From Lingula anatina (lineage: Eukaryota > Brachiopoda > Lingulata > Lingulida > Lingulidae): a stretch of DNA of 64,000 nt. The translations under genes and the position numbers were made by a program. The stretch spans positions 186,001 through 250,000 of the forward strand of contig NW_019775575.1 in NCBI RefSeq assembly GCF_001039355.2, in the 5' to 3' direction. Numbering within the stretch: position 1 is the first letter of the stretch; every line of letters begins with the position of its first letter. Of the stretch, positions 49,841-60,790 are shown piece after piece. Below the pieces are notes generated by a model. It saw nothing but the letters and a program-made list of their open reading frames with translations, had not been told where the DNA came from and made no database searches.

Positions 49841-51509
49841 TGATCCATGTATTTTATCTTACTTGAACACATCATGAATTTTACTGTCACAAAGCAAACG
49901 GACAGCTTGAAAATTCATTCATCACTGGATTTGTTCTTTATCTCCTACAAGTATAACATTGTAAAAATTTATGATAATAGAGCAGTTAGTTTTTTTGCAT
50001 GAATGAAGTTTGCTTGTCACTGAATATTATAAAGGAGGGGGGGTACCGGTACACCCTACTGACAGTAAAATAAGCATTTAATAAACTATTTTGCACACAT
50101 GGTCCAAATATTATATCAGAAATGTCAAACTATCATAAAATCACAGTATTTGTTTCAGTCAGCAATAGAAAACCCTGTCTCCTTTTGCACAAAGTACTTG
50201 GGCAAGATGAAACTTTCTGATAATTTTTCTAGGGAACATACATATTTATTTTCATTTAATTTTCACGTGAAACAATATATTCTACCAAGGAGTTCTGACA
50301 TATAGAATCTATAGTTTTTCTATATATATATATTTTTTTAAGTGAAAATGCTATGAAAAAAAGGTTACTATTGTTTTGATCACCCTTGTATAATTATTTT
50401 TTTCACAAAGAGTGTTGAGTGGCGTCTGCTCTGCCCTATTTGTGATGTGCCTAAATTGCGCAAAACACCGCAATACAACTCAACACAGAGCAATATGATC
50501 ATAGAAGTACTTCTATGATATAATACACCGTTTATTTTATTTTTTAAATGTTGCGCTGTATTGCGAATTGTATTACGCAATTAAGGTACGCCCCCTATGG
50601 ACCTCGTGATGCGTTGAGCGCTGTCGCCATTAGTAAAGTCAAAAGGTAAATACTCTGATCATTACAGGTTACTCAGAGTGTTCAGAGAATCGACAAAGTC
50701 TACCAGATTAATGTTTCCTAGTGTTTTCATCAACCATGCGTCGTATTTGCACCGCTGAAACGATGAATTTACGGGGGTTACGAACTTACGTCATCATTGC
50801 TAAGTTCATAAAGGCCTATCGTTATCTATCAATTCCCAGCCTACGTTCAATGGGATGACTCCCGACATACATAATTAGAAAATCTAGTAAATAAGTTTAT
50901 TCAAAAGTCTTGGTTTTAAAGCCAGAATCACCGTCGCAAACTATTAAATGGGATTCATCCATAATGAAGTCGCTTGACCTACTTTGCTTGTAAAGTCGCT
51001 TTGGTGAGCAAGCGTTCCTGTAGGCCCTATCTGCTCACAAAAACGTGGGGGTTGGGGGTTAAGTTACCTTGGGTGCTAAAGAGCAAGCCTTATGTCAGGT
51101 ATACAAATCTCAGACATTCACTTTGAAATTGAAGGAGGCTGGAGTTGGTAATTAAATGACTAAAATTTTGATGAAAAAGTAGGCCTATTTTATTAAGGAG
51201 TTGGTGCATTCATGCAATTAACAATAGGGCCTACTGTTACCGGTATTTACTTTGATGCCACTATTATATTATGATTGAGTTTTTGGCCAATTGGTGTAAT
51301 TATGAATGAGGATTTGTTGTGTAGTAAAATGTTTCAAAGCCCAGGTGTTGACTTGTGTAATATTTCAGACATGCATCACATTTTAAGTTCTTAGTGTCAA
51401 TTACTATCCACATCATGTCAGTATTAAACTATTATGCCATAATATTTTCCATTTTGCATTTCTATTGTAATGATGTGGTTTTAATTTTCTTTATGTATTA
51501 ACAAAACAG
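49841..51509 (+). promoter_or_regulatory. DHDH-B upstream region with 5' non-coding exon
   Basis: A block around 50585-50645 (ACGCCCCCTATGG, then CTGTCGCCATTAGTAAAGTC) ends at a donor, AAAAG|GTAAAT, and has a clear counterpart at 56085-56156 upstream of copy C (CGCCATTATAAAGTC, AAGAAG|GTAATC). Both are followed by ACCAGATTAATGT in the intron. This marks a 5' UTR exon joined to the acceptor just before the ATG at 51510. The rest is unremarkable intergenic and intron sequence. Confidence 0.6.
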
Positions 51510-54255
51510 ATGGCCACCAATACATGTATTCGCTGGGGCATCTGCAGTGCAGGGAAAATTTGCCATGACTTTGTCAGTGCTATTCGTACTCTCCCTCACG
51601 CAGAACACAAGGTATGGTATTGGAAATGCTGTGCATATGAAGAGTTGAAAATAGTTTAATTACTGCTTGCATGCATGTGCAAATGTATATGTACATCAAT
51701 GGACAAGTAATGCTGTCACAAAGTACTTTTTGGAGAAATGAGCACCACTAGTAGTCTCCTACTTCTGCTCCCACCACCACCCCACCCCAACCACTCCCTA
51801 TGGTTCTGAAGAATAAACAGAATTGTTCTTTTTTCTAGTTTAGTTTTAATTGCTGGTGAATCAGTTTGCAGTCTATCAAATAAAAAAAAATTCAATTTTT
51901 AATAAATATGATGTTGGGTTAAAAAAATCATGAAATTATTTATACGCTTATAGGATAAATGTTTTTAAATTACATGTTACCAATTTCAATCCTTATCTTC
52001 TCTTGTTTGAAACAACCATTTGAAATTCTATAGAATAGCCATATTTCAGTAATTATGTGTTTAATTTTGGAAATTCTAGATAGCTGTTACATAATTTGCA
52101 GCTAATATCTGTGATTAATTTTATTTATTAAATTGCACATTAGGTTGTAGCAGTAGCAGCCAGGGACCTCACTCGTGCTCAAGAATTTGCAAAATTACAC
52201 CAAATCACCAATGCTTATGGAAGTTATGAAGAATTAGCCAAAAATACTGATGTGGGTAAGTGAAAGTTAGAACCAAACATGATCAAAATACCATGTTAGA
52301 TACTCAAAATAATTTGCCCTCTGACATGGAATCAATTTACAAATGTTAATAAGAATAACTAACAGAACATTGTTTTAAGAATTATCACAATTTCTTTTCT
52401 TTGAATTTAATATTTAACAAGAAAAACTGTCAAGAGAGTGCAGGCCTACCATAGCCTGTCTTTTTTTGATAAATATGTAATGATGTATGATATTATTCTC
52501 CATTTCAGATGTAATATATATTGGCACTGCCACACATGAACACTGCCGCCTGACTCTACTCATGCTGAACCATGGTAAACCAGTGTTATGTGAAAAACCT
52601 TTGGCTTCCAACCTTAAAGAAGCTCAGAAGATGATATCTCTGGCTAAAGAAAAGAAGCTGTTCTTAATGGAGGTAAGAAAAGGGTTATTTTGTTATTAAT
52701 GTAATACTTATTCATTTCGTTGTTATTTTTATATTATGTTATTGTCATTTCATTATTTGATTTTTTATGCAGGCTCATTTTAATGCAAGACTTTCCCTTA
52801 GTGCAGTAAGCAGCATAAGATAAAACAATTTAAATATGCCATTTAATTATTTTTTTACTGCAGAATTAATGTTAACTTCAGTAGCAAGTGCATGTGACCC
52901 TCCACGCATGGTGATACATTATAATGGGAAACAAAAAAAGTAACAGCTACATACTCTCTGAAAGCAATTGGCACTGAAGGACCCTTAAAGATCAATCCAA
53001 TATAGTAACAGCATGGGACAAGTGTATGTTGTAGGCATTTTCATTATAGGAGATACTTTTATTACTGTAGGGCTTTTGGACCAGATTCTTCCCAGCAACC
53101 ATTAAACTTCAAGAAGAAATAACAAATGGTTCCATTGGGGATGTCAGATTAGTTGACACCAGGGCGTTCATCAACTTGTCAGATTATCCAGATGAAAAAT
53201 TTTTAAGTCCGAATTTATCAGGGGGATCAATGATGCTGATAGGTTGCTATGGGATCCAATATTGCTCCATGATATATGGGGAGAAACCCACAAAGATATC
53301 AGCCAGTGGGCATTTGTATGACACAGGTAAGTTTACGAATTATGAATTTTAAGTTATATAGATTTATATTGATTATAACTTGTTTATTATTTGATAAATT
53401 AGTATTGCCTATTACATTTACTTGAAACTGGTATCTAGCGAACGGATCTGCAGTTTATTGTAATTTAGTATTGAATTTTTAAATCACATATGTTAAGTTT
53501 AAAAACATCAGGGAAAATACACAGATATTCTGCACATTTTATATTACTTTTTCCAGGAACAGATAAGCTAGCTATTGTAACCCTCATTTACAGCAGTGGC
53601 AGGGCAGCAGTTATCAAGACAGCATTGGAAGTGACATGCACCCCAACAAACAGTGTGACTGTATATGGATCAAAGGGTTCCATGAAAATTGGCCCTGTAC
53701 AGTGGTGTCCTGTGGAATTAAAAACCCCAACTGAGACATTAAATTTTCCTGCTCCTGAGCCTGCAGTAAAGTGCAGTTCTCCTTATTCTGGTGGTTTCCA
53801 GTACCAGGCAGAGGCTGTGAGACAATGCCTGATCAAAGGTTAGCATAAACAGTGCTATAGAAAAGGTTTAGGGTACAAGGTCTTGACCATTATGTAATAT
53901 TGTATCAAAATTGCCAAAACCCCTATTTGTTGCACACTAGCTGCCACCACAAATGCTAGGAAAGAAAAAACTGTTATACTTAGAATTTTCTAACTTTGTC
54001 TGTACATTTGACAGCTCTGCTGCCTTGTTTTTAGTTATACGTCCACTGGGTAAAAAACATATTTGTGCAAAAGGTGTTCAGCATCATTGTTTAAATCTGT
54101 GAATGTGAATATTTGATTTCTGTTTCTCACACATGCATATTTTTCTAGGAGAGCTTGAAAACAGCACTATGCCACATGAACACAGTTTGTGGAACATGGA
54201 AATCTTGGATGAAGTCAGACGTCAACTTGGTGTCCGTTTCCCAGCAGATGACTAG
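51510..54255 (+). CDS. dhdh: Dihydrodiol dehydrogenase paralogue B
   Basis: Exons 51510-51611, 52144-52255, 52509-52672, 53071-53326, 53557-53838, 54149-54255; 1023 bases, 340 residues, TAG. Intron positions and phases are identical to copy A. Motifs: [31 protein letters not shown] at 99-102, [22 protein letters not shown] with Tyr186, and [15 protein letters not shown]. The mammalian Asp position is Leu182. Exons 1, 2, 4 and 5 are close to copy C, but exon 6 is nearly identical to copy A (about three differences in 104 bases). It is predicted to be an active-fold NADP-dependent oxidoreductase of sugars or dihydrodiols; the substrate is not predictable. Confidence 0.95.
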
Positions 54256-55640
54256 TAGTTTCATGGTTGAAAGTGGCAAATAAAATCCTTGATGTAAAAA
54301 TTTTTGATACAACTGGTGACTGTTATTTGACTTGCATGGGGTACTAGTAGCTATCCAATAAGTAAACTTACATTTAAGAACACTTACATTTGATAAGTTA
54401 GAGAGATGATGATGTGGAGAGAAGTATAGTAAATGTTTTAGCAAAATTAAGGCACATTTTCTGACGAAGTTGCAATTTATACTCAGTCCAATGATTTTGT
54501 ATTCATATCTCTACAGAGTTTGTGATTAGATTTCAAGCTAAGAATATTTATGTTGTCCATGATCTCACTGTTGTCCGTTGCATTGCCACTGAAATTAAGA
54601 AAAGCTATCTGCAAATAGATTGGCTTCCTATATACAGTTATTGACTTTGGCTGAGGTCACCTCTTAGCTAGGATAATTGACCAAAGGCAGGGCAGAGGTC
54701 AGTTATTCTAGCTGAGGGCTGAAATTAGCCAAGAGGTGACCAATTTAGCAAGTTGCAGTCTTTAACTACTTTTTTACATGATCCATGATCACAAATTTTT
54801 AAGATTGTCCTGCATGGTGCTTGAAAATGATTAAGATATTTGCACTCTTTACACATGGATTGAACCCATATACTGTAGAAACATAACTTATGCTCACCTG
54901 GTTGACTCTGCCTACTGGAGTAAGACATTTCTTGTATCCACTGATGCTGTTGGGAATCATGTGCTGGGCTGTAGTAAAGAAGAGCTAAAACAGCTTGACC
55001 CATATTTAGAAATAATTGTTGACAAACTCTTGACCATGACAAACTAGCTGCATATGATGCATACTGGAAGAAATAATGTTATACTTGTTTAACAAACAAA
55101 GAAAATGTTGTCTGGCAGCAATACTGAGCTTTTAATACTGACTTTGAACAGGAAAGTTCAAGGGAGAGTACTGTACATGTACTTGTGGCCTATGGCCTAT
55201 GTTTTTTTCTTTATAGGCCTAAGTTAATTGTTATATTGTTTATTTTTATATTTTAAGTAAGTGCACAAATTTAAACAAAGTATAAAATTGCACAAGCAGC
55301 TTGGATCTCATCTGTAATATAACCATAAATTGCTGCTTTTATGAGGAATAAACACATTAAAATGCTGCATCTTTATTGTTTTATCCATACACTTTTATCT
55401 AAGTTGAAGCCTCCATAAATTTTGACATCATTATGACATGAACAGACAGGAAAATGCTGGTGATATTTGGCAACAAAATTTGCTTTCTCTTTATTCTGCA
55501 TTGTTGAAACCACTGCCCTTACAAGTTTTAATTGTAATAGTCTTTGCTCCTATTATTTGCTGGAAAATATTTGACCAACATTTTACATTATACGCACTAT
55601 AGATGGAAAATTAGTTTTGTTTTTAAAAGAAAGTTTACAT
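54256..55640 (+). other. DHDH-B 3' UTR and intergenic DNA
   Basis: A likely poly(A) signal, AATAAA, lies near 55347 within sequence homologous to the 3' flank of copy A. Open frames at 54145-55042 on the - strand are not supported by any motif. A self-complementary passage at about 54645-54745 (TTGGCTGAGGTCACCTCTTAGC versus GCCAAGAGGTGACC) is visible. Confidence 0.5.
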
Positions 55641-56943
55641 CCAGGGGTCGTTTACATTCACGTCGTGATGTCTGATGCATCTTCAAGTCTCTTATATTCT
55701 GCTGCAGAGCCAGACTTTATTCTGGCTCACAAGACAATGGGATTGGAACACATTTTAATCAGGTAAGAAATGAAGGAAGTGATCTGTATTAGGGGGCTGC
55801 CACAAACATTTTCTCGGCCTATGACCCTGTGTAGTAATAAGGGTGGCAGTCCTGTAAAGAGTTCTGGTAGAGTATTGGGTCGATCTACAGTACCAAGTAG
55901 AGTCCTGTCGTCTGCTAGAAACGTCTTTTCACAAGACGGGCACAACGGCCAGGCATTCCTGTTGAAGATACTCGAATACACTGTTTCATGTGAAAATCAA
56001 AAAGGAAAAACAAAGCTTCGTTTCGATGACTCAAGTATCAACTGATGCAAATACTTTCTCACAAAAATTATTGAGTGGCGCCCCCTGTGTTCGTCATTGC
56101 TCTACCTATTGACCGCGTGTTGTCCTGTGTACTGTCGCCATTATAAAGTCAAGAAGGTAATCTTTCTGCCCATTACAGTTTTGCCATTACAGTTTTCTCC
56201 TGGCGTTCAAAGAAATGCCAGTGCCTACCAGATTAATGTATGCGTATGATTTAGACAATCATGCATCGCACTTGCACCAGCATGACGATGGGAACGTTGT
56301 AACGTGAACCAACCTTTTCGGGGGTGGAATCTATATTCGTGGCACCGTTAGGCTGTTACATTACACCATCTGTTAGAAGAAAGTACAAGATGAATTCAAA
56401 AACAAATCCCACCCAGGCATGCGTGCATGTCCCACTGTTGTTGTTCCGTAAGCGTAGAGCTGGAGGCGCCTAGAAATTGAATTCACACCTTAAGACCCCC
56501 CCCCCCCCCACTCCCTTAATATAAGACCATAGAATACCGACTTCTGGCTCGTGTCGTTATCAACACAAAGTTCATAAAAAAGCTACTCACAAACTTACGA
56601 TCATTGTGAAGCAAATTTAAGTTTTCGCACATAAAACTGCTTTTGAATCCAGCTTGTTGCCAATTTCCACTGACACATGCATGCAAGCGCCCAAAGCATC
56701 CCTTTATATTTACTTTTGAAGCCTCTATTATTATGCTCGACTTTTTGGCCTGTTAGTGCAATTTAGAATGAGGATTTGTGTCATAAAAAGGTTTAAAGCC
56801 CAGGTGTTGACTTGTGTAATTTTTCAGACCAGCCTCAAATTTCAACCGGTTCTTAATGTCAAAATCTCACATCATGTCATTGTAAGTTTACCTTATTTTT
56901 TTAAGTAATCACAATTTTATAATTTTTTTCTGTATCAAAGCAG
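55641..56943 (+). promoter_or_regulatory. DHDH-C upstream region with 5' non-coding exon
   Basis: Homologous to the DHDH-B upstream block. The 5' exon candidate ends at 56156 (AAGAAG|GTAATC) after GGCGCCCCCTGTG and CGCCATTATAAAGTC. The segment at about 56800-56870 (CAGGTGTTGACTTGTGTAAT) matches 51340-51400 before copy B. An open frame at 55770-56045 on + is not conserved in the copy B flank and is not called. Confidence 0.55.
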
Positions 56944-59829
56944 ATGGCAACCAAGGCATGTCTTCGCTGGGGCATTTGCAGTGCAGGTCAAATTTGCCAT
57001 GACTTTGTCAGTGCTCTTCGTACTCTCCCTCATGCAGAACACAAGGTATGGTATTTGAAATACATATAAAGATTTCAAGGTGTACGTTATAGTTACAGCA
57101 TGCATGCATGTGCAAATGTATATTGTACTGTACATCAACAGACAAGTAATGCTGCAAATAAGGCACTTTTTAGAGTAATTAGCACTAAGCAAGATTAGCA
57201 ATCCCCTTTCTCCCCATCGTGCTTCTGAAAAATAAACAGGATTGTTCTACTAGTATATTCTTGTTTAGATTGCTGGTAAAGCAGTTTGCAGTCTTATCTG
57301 TCAAAAAATTAAAAAAAATCAATATTTTAATATTATAAATATGATGTTGGATTAAAAAAAAACTTAGTACTGTAGAGTTACTTGTAAGCTTATTGCTTAT
57401 TTATCGTGTATAATAAATTGTTTGAAATACTGTAGAAGGACCATATTTCTGTTTGTATGTTATTTTAGGAAGGCTAGATAGTTGTTTCTGCTGCTAAGAT
57501 TGGTGTTAATTCATTATATGTGTACCCATTAGGTTGTAGCAGTAGCAGCCAGGGACCTCGCTCGTGCACAGGAGTTCGCAAAATTACACCAAATCACCAA
57601 TGCTTATGGAAGTTATGAAGAATTAGCCAGAGATACTGATGTGGGCAAGTGAAAGTTTAAGCCAAACATCAGCAAAATACCATGCCAGTTACTTACAAAA
57701 ATGTACCTGAATTCTGCCATGGAATCAATTTACTTTTCATTACTTTTGAATCAACAAACGTTAATAAGTATGACTAACAAAACATTGTTCTAAGAATTAT
57801 CACAATTTATTTTCTTTGAATTTCATGTTTAACAAGAAAAACTCAAGAGAGTGCAGGCCTACCATAGCTTGTCTTTTTTTGATAAATATGTAATGATGTA
57901 TGATATTATTCTCCATTTCAGATGTAATATATATTGGCACTGCCACACATGAACACTGCCGCCTGACTCTACTCATGCTGAACCATGGTAAACCAGTGTT
58001 ATGTGAAAAACCTTTGGCATCCAACCTCAAAGAAGCTCAGGAGATGATATCTCTGGCTAAACAAAAGAAGCTGTTCTTAATGGAGGTAAGGAAGAGGTTA
58101 TGTTGACATTATTTATTATTGTACCACCAGCGTTAGCGCTGGCGGTACACATGGTTTTAGTCCCGTCCAGATCGTTCCGCCGGCTCTGCCGGCTCCGCCT
58201 ACAAGTTACCATTACCGCTTCTCCTCCTAGACGGTAAGGGCCTCCATACCCATCTCTTGGATTTAGGTCATCTATAATCTCAACTCCTTCCACGTAAAAT
58301 TTGGGCTTTGTCGGTATTGGGGTCTAGGTGTGGCACTCATTGCAATGCACCCTTGTCCAAAAATGGCAAAATTAAATGCTAATTATCTACCCTACGGAAG
58401 GAATTATGGGAAAAATTTCTACAGATAGCTTTCCAAAGGTCATATGTGTAGATTTCAAATATGCCCTTGGATTTGACCTTTGACCTTTATTTCAAGGTCA
58501 AACGGGCNNNNNNNNNNNNNNNNNNNNNNGCAGAGATAGGTCCATAGTTACTATTGAACTTGAATAGGAAGTCATATACTGGCAATCTAAATGTGACCTT
58601 GAAATTGACCTTTGACCTACTTTTTACCATGAACTTAACATTGCAAATTTTGGTTCCCTTTTATCTCCAAAACTGGCAGAGATAGGCCCATAGTCGCTAT
58701 TGAACTTGAAAAGGAAGTCATATACTGGAAATTTACTGTGACCTTGAATTGACCTTTGGCCTACCTCACTATGAACTGAACTTTGATTGTACCATTTTTA
58801 GTTATATATATATTTTCGCATATTTTGAGAATTCTTGTTGATTGCATTTTTTACAGCTTGTCAAGCACAAGACTGGTGGTGGTGTCCCTTTTTTGTGTGA
58901 GTGGGGGGTCTATACGATCGCGCTTACTCCAGCTGGTGGTACAATATTCGGAGGCGGTATCGCCTCTCTGATCCTCTAGTTATTTTATTGGATTATTTGT
59001 TGTTGTTTTTTTTCTTTCATAAACAATGTCATTTAAATTTAAAACTGTCCCTTCATTCAATAAGAAGCATAAGATAAAAATTATAATATACCATTTAAAG
59101 TATTTTTTCTTCTGCAGAATCAATGTTAACTTCAGTCACAAGTACACATTACCCTCCATGCATGATGATACATTACAATGGGAAACAAAAAGTAACAGCT
59201 ACATACTCTCTGAAAGTAATTGGCACTGAAGGACCCTTAAAGATCAATACAATATAGTAACAGCATGGGACAGGTTAGGGCTGTGTTGTAGACATTTTCA
59301 TTATAAGAGATTATTATGTCACTATAGGGTTTTTGGACCAGATTCTTCCCAGCAGCCATTAAACTTCGAGAAGAAATAGCAAATGGTACCATTGGTGATG
59401 TCAGACTGGTTGATACCAGGGGGTTCTACAATTTGTTAGAAAATCCACCAGAGAAGTTTTTTAGTCCCAGTTATTCAGGGGGATCTATAATGTTGTTGGG
59501 TTGCTATGGGATCCAATATTGCTCCATGATATATGGGGAGAAACCCATGAAAATATCTGCAAGTGGACATTTATATGACACAGGTAAGAGTACTGCTCCA
59601 CATTACTTTAAGTAATTCCTGAACCTTTAAGTGGTTATATATTTTACATGTTTGTGATTTTATTATTTAAAATTGCATTTTGATATTCACTGAAACTGGT
59701 GTCTTAGCAAACATGATAAACAATATACAGTTTATTGTAATGGTAAATATAATAAAATCATATGATATTACATGTATGTTAAGTGGAAGCTTTCAGGGAA
59801 AATCCACTAAGTATTCTCTGCATTCTTTA

Positions 59830-59886
<57 letters not shown>

Positions 59887-60790
59887 CAGGGACAGATAAG
59901 CTAGCTATTGTGACCCTCATTTACAGCAGTGGCAGGGCAGCAGTTATCAAGACAGCATTGGAAGTGACATGCACCCCGACAAACAGTGTGACTGTATATG
60001 GAACAAAGGGTTCCATGAAAATTGGCCCTATACAGTGGTGCCCTGTGGAATTAAAAACTCCAACTGAGACATTAAATTTTCCTGCTCCTGAGCCTGCAGT
60101 AAAGGGGAATTATCCAAATACTGGTGGTTTCCAGTACCAGGCAGAGGCTGTGAGACAGTGCCTGATCAAAGGTTTGCATAAACAGTTGGTGAAGAAAAAA
60201 ATTTAAGACATTGTATGTTTGTTAGAGCTTTATATGGTCGATTCTTGAATTTTCCTGGAATGTTTAGCATTTTCCCTTTAAGCCTTAGTGGGAGCTAAAG
60301 TGCTTCTAAAACTGTGTACAAAATTATGATCTAGACTTAAGCAGGTATCAGAGTTCTGAGTTTGAGCCATGGAGATGAGACTGGTTAATTTTACTTGTTA
60401 ATATGAAAATCAGAATTCAAGAGTTTGAAAATGGAGTTTACTGGGCATAATTTTTTCCATGGTTTTGTACATATGTATACCTGAATTCTTAATAGTTGTA
60501 CCAGTTGTACTTGTCTTTAAAGTTGTTTCAACTTTTGGTTACATGTCTATTTAATGCAGAAAGTTATTTATACTAAAAGTGTTTATAGCATCATTGTCTT
60601 AATCCATGAATATTTGATTTTCTCTTTTATGAAAAGAAGAGTTGAGAACTTAATTTACTGTTTTTTTTATGCTTTTCTAGGAGAACTTGAGAGCAGCACC
60701 ATGCCTCATGAACACAGTTTGTGGAACATGGAAATCTTGGATGAAGTCAGACGTCAACTTGGAATTCATTTTCCAGCTGATGACAAGTAG
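56944..60790 (+). CDS. dhdh: Dihydrodiol dehydrogenase paralogue C
   Basis: Exons 56944-57045, 57533-57644, 57922-58085, 59328-59583, 59890-60171, 60681-60790; 1026 bases, 341 residues, TAG. Same architecture as copies A and B. Motifs: [31 protein letters not shown] 99-102, [22 protein letters not shown] with Tyr186 (Leu182 at the mammalian Asp position), [16 protein letters not shown]. Intron 2 has a GC donor (G|GCAAGT), where copy B has GTAAGT. Intron 3 is enlarged by an inserted inverted-repeat element at 58118-58945. The exon 5 acceptor is fused to an ATT microsatellite. The frame is intact throughout, so it is likely functional. Confidence 0.95.
58118..58945. mobile_element. Non-autonomous transposon in DHDH-C intron 3
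   Basis: The insert is absent from the matching intron of copy B. It starts ATTGTACCACCAG and ends CTGGTGGTACAAT, an exact 13-base terminal inverted repeat; a second palindrome (CCAGCGTTAGCGCTGG) lies just inside the left end. The interior has two direct repeats of about 90 bases (from 58530 and from 58676) with TGACCTTTGACCT-type cores, and a 22-N gap at 58508-58529. There is no transposase frame. The insert is GC-richer than its surroundings. The exact outer edge on the right may extend to about 58978. Confidence 0.75.
58474..58762 (+). promoter_or_regulatory. DR1-type nuclear receptor half-site pairs in the transposon
   Basis: TGACCTTTGACCT, the reverse complement of the DR1 consensus AGGTCAAAGGTCA, occurs exactly at 58474-58486 and 58606-58618, and with one change at 58750-58762. 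DR1 is bound by RXR, HNF4 and PPAR-type receptors. The sites are sequence matches only. Confidence 0.5.
59832..59886 (+). repeat. (ATT)n microsatellite forming a splice acceptor
   Basis: About 18 ATT units immediately precede the TTCCAG|GGACAG acceptor of DHDH-C exon 5. Confidence 0.95.

Noticed and set aside
55770-56045. 91-codon frame upstream of DHDH-C, with a - strand frame opposite
   Set aside because: Not present in the homologous flank of DHDH-B; probably promoter-proximal non-coding DNA.
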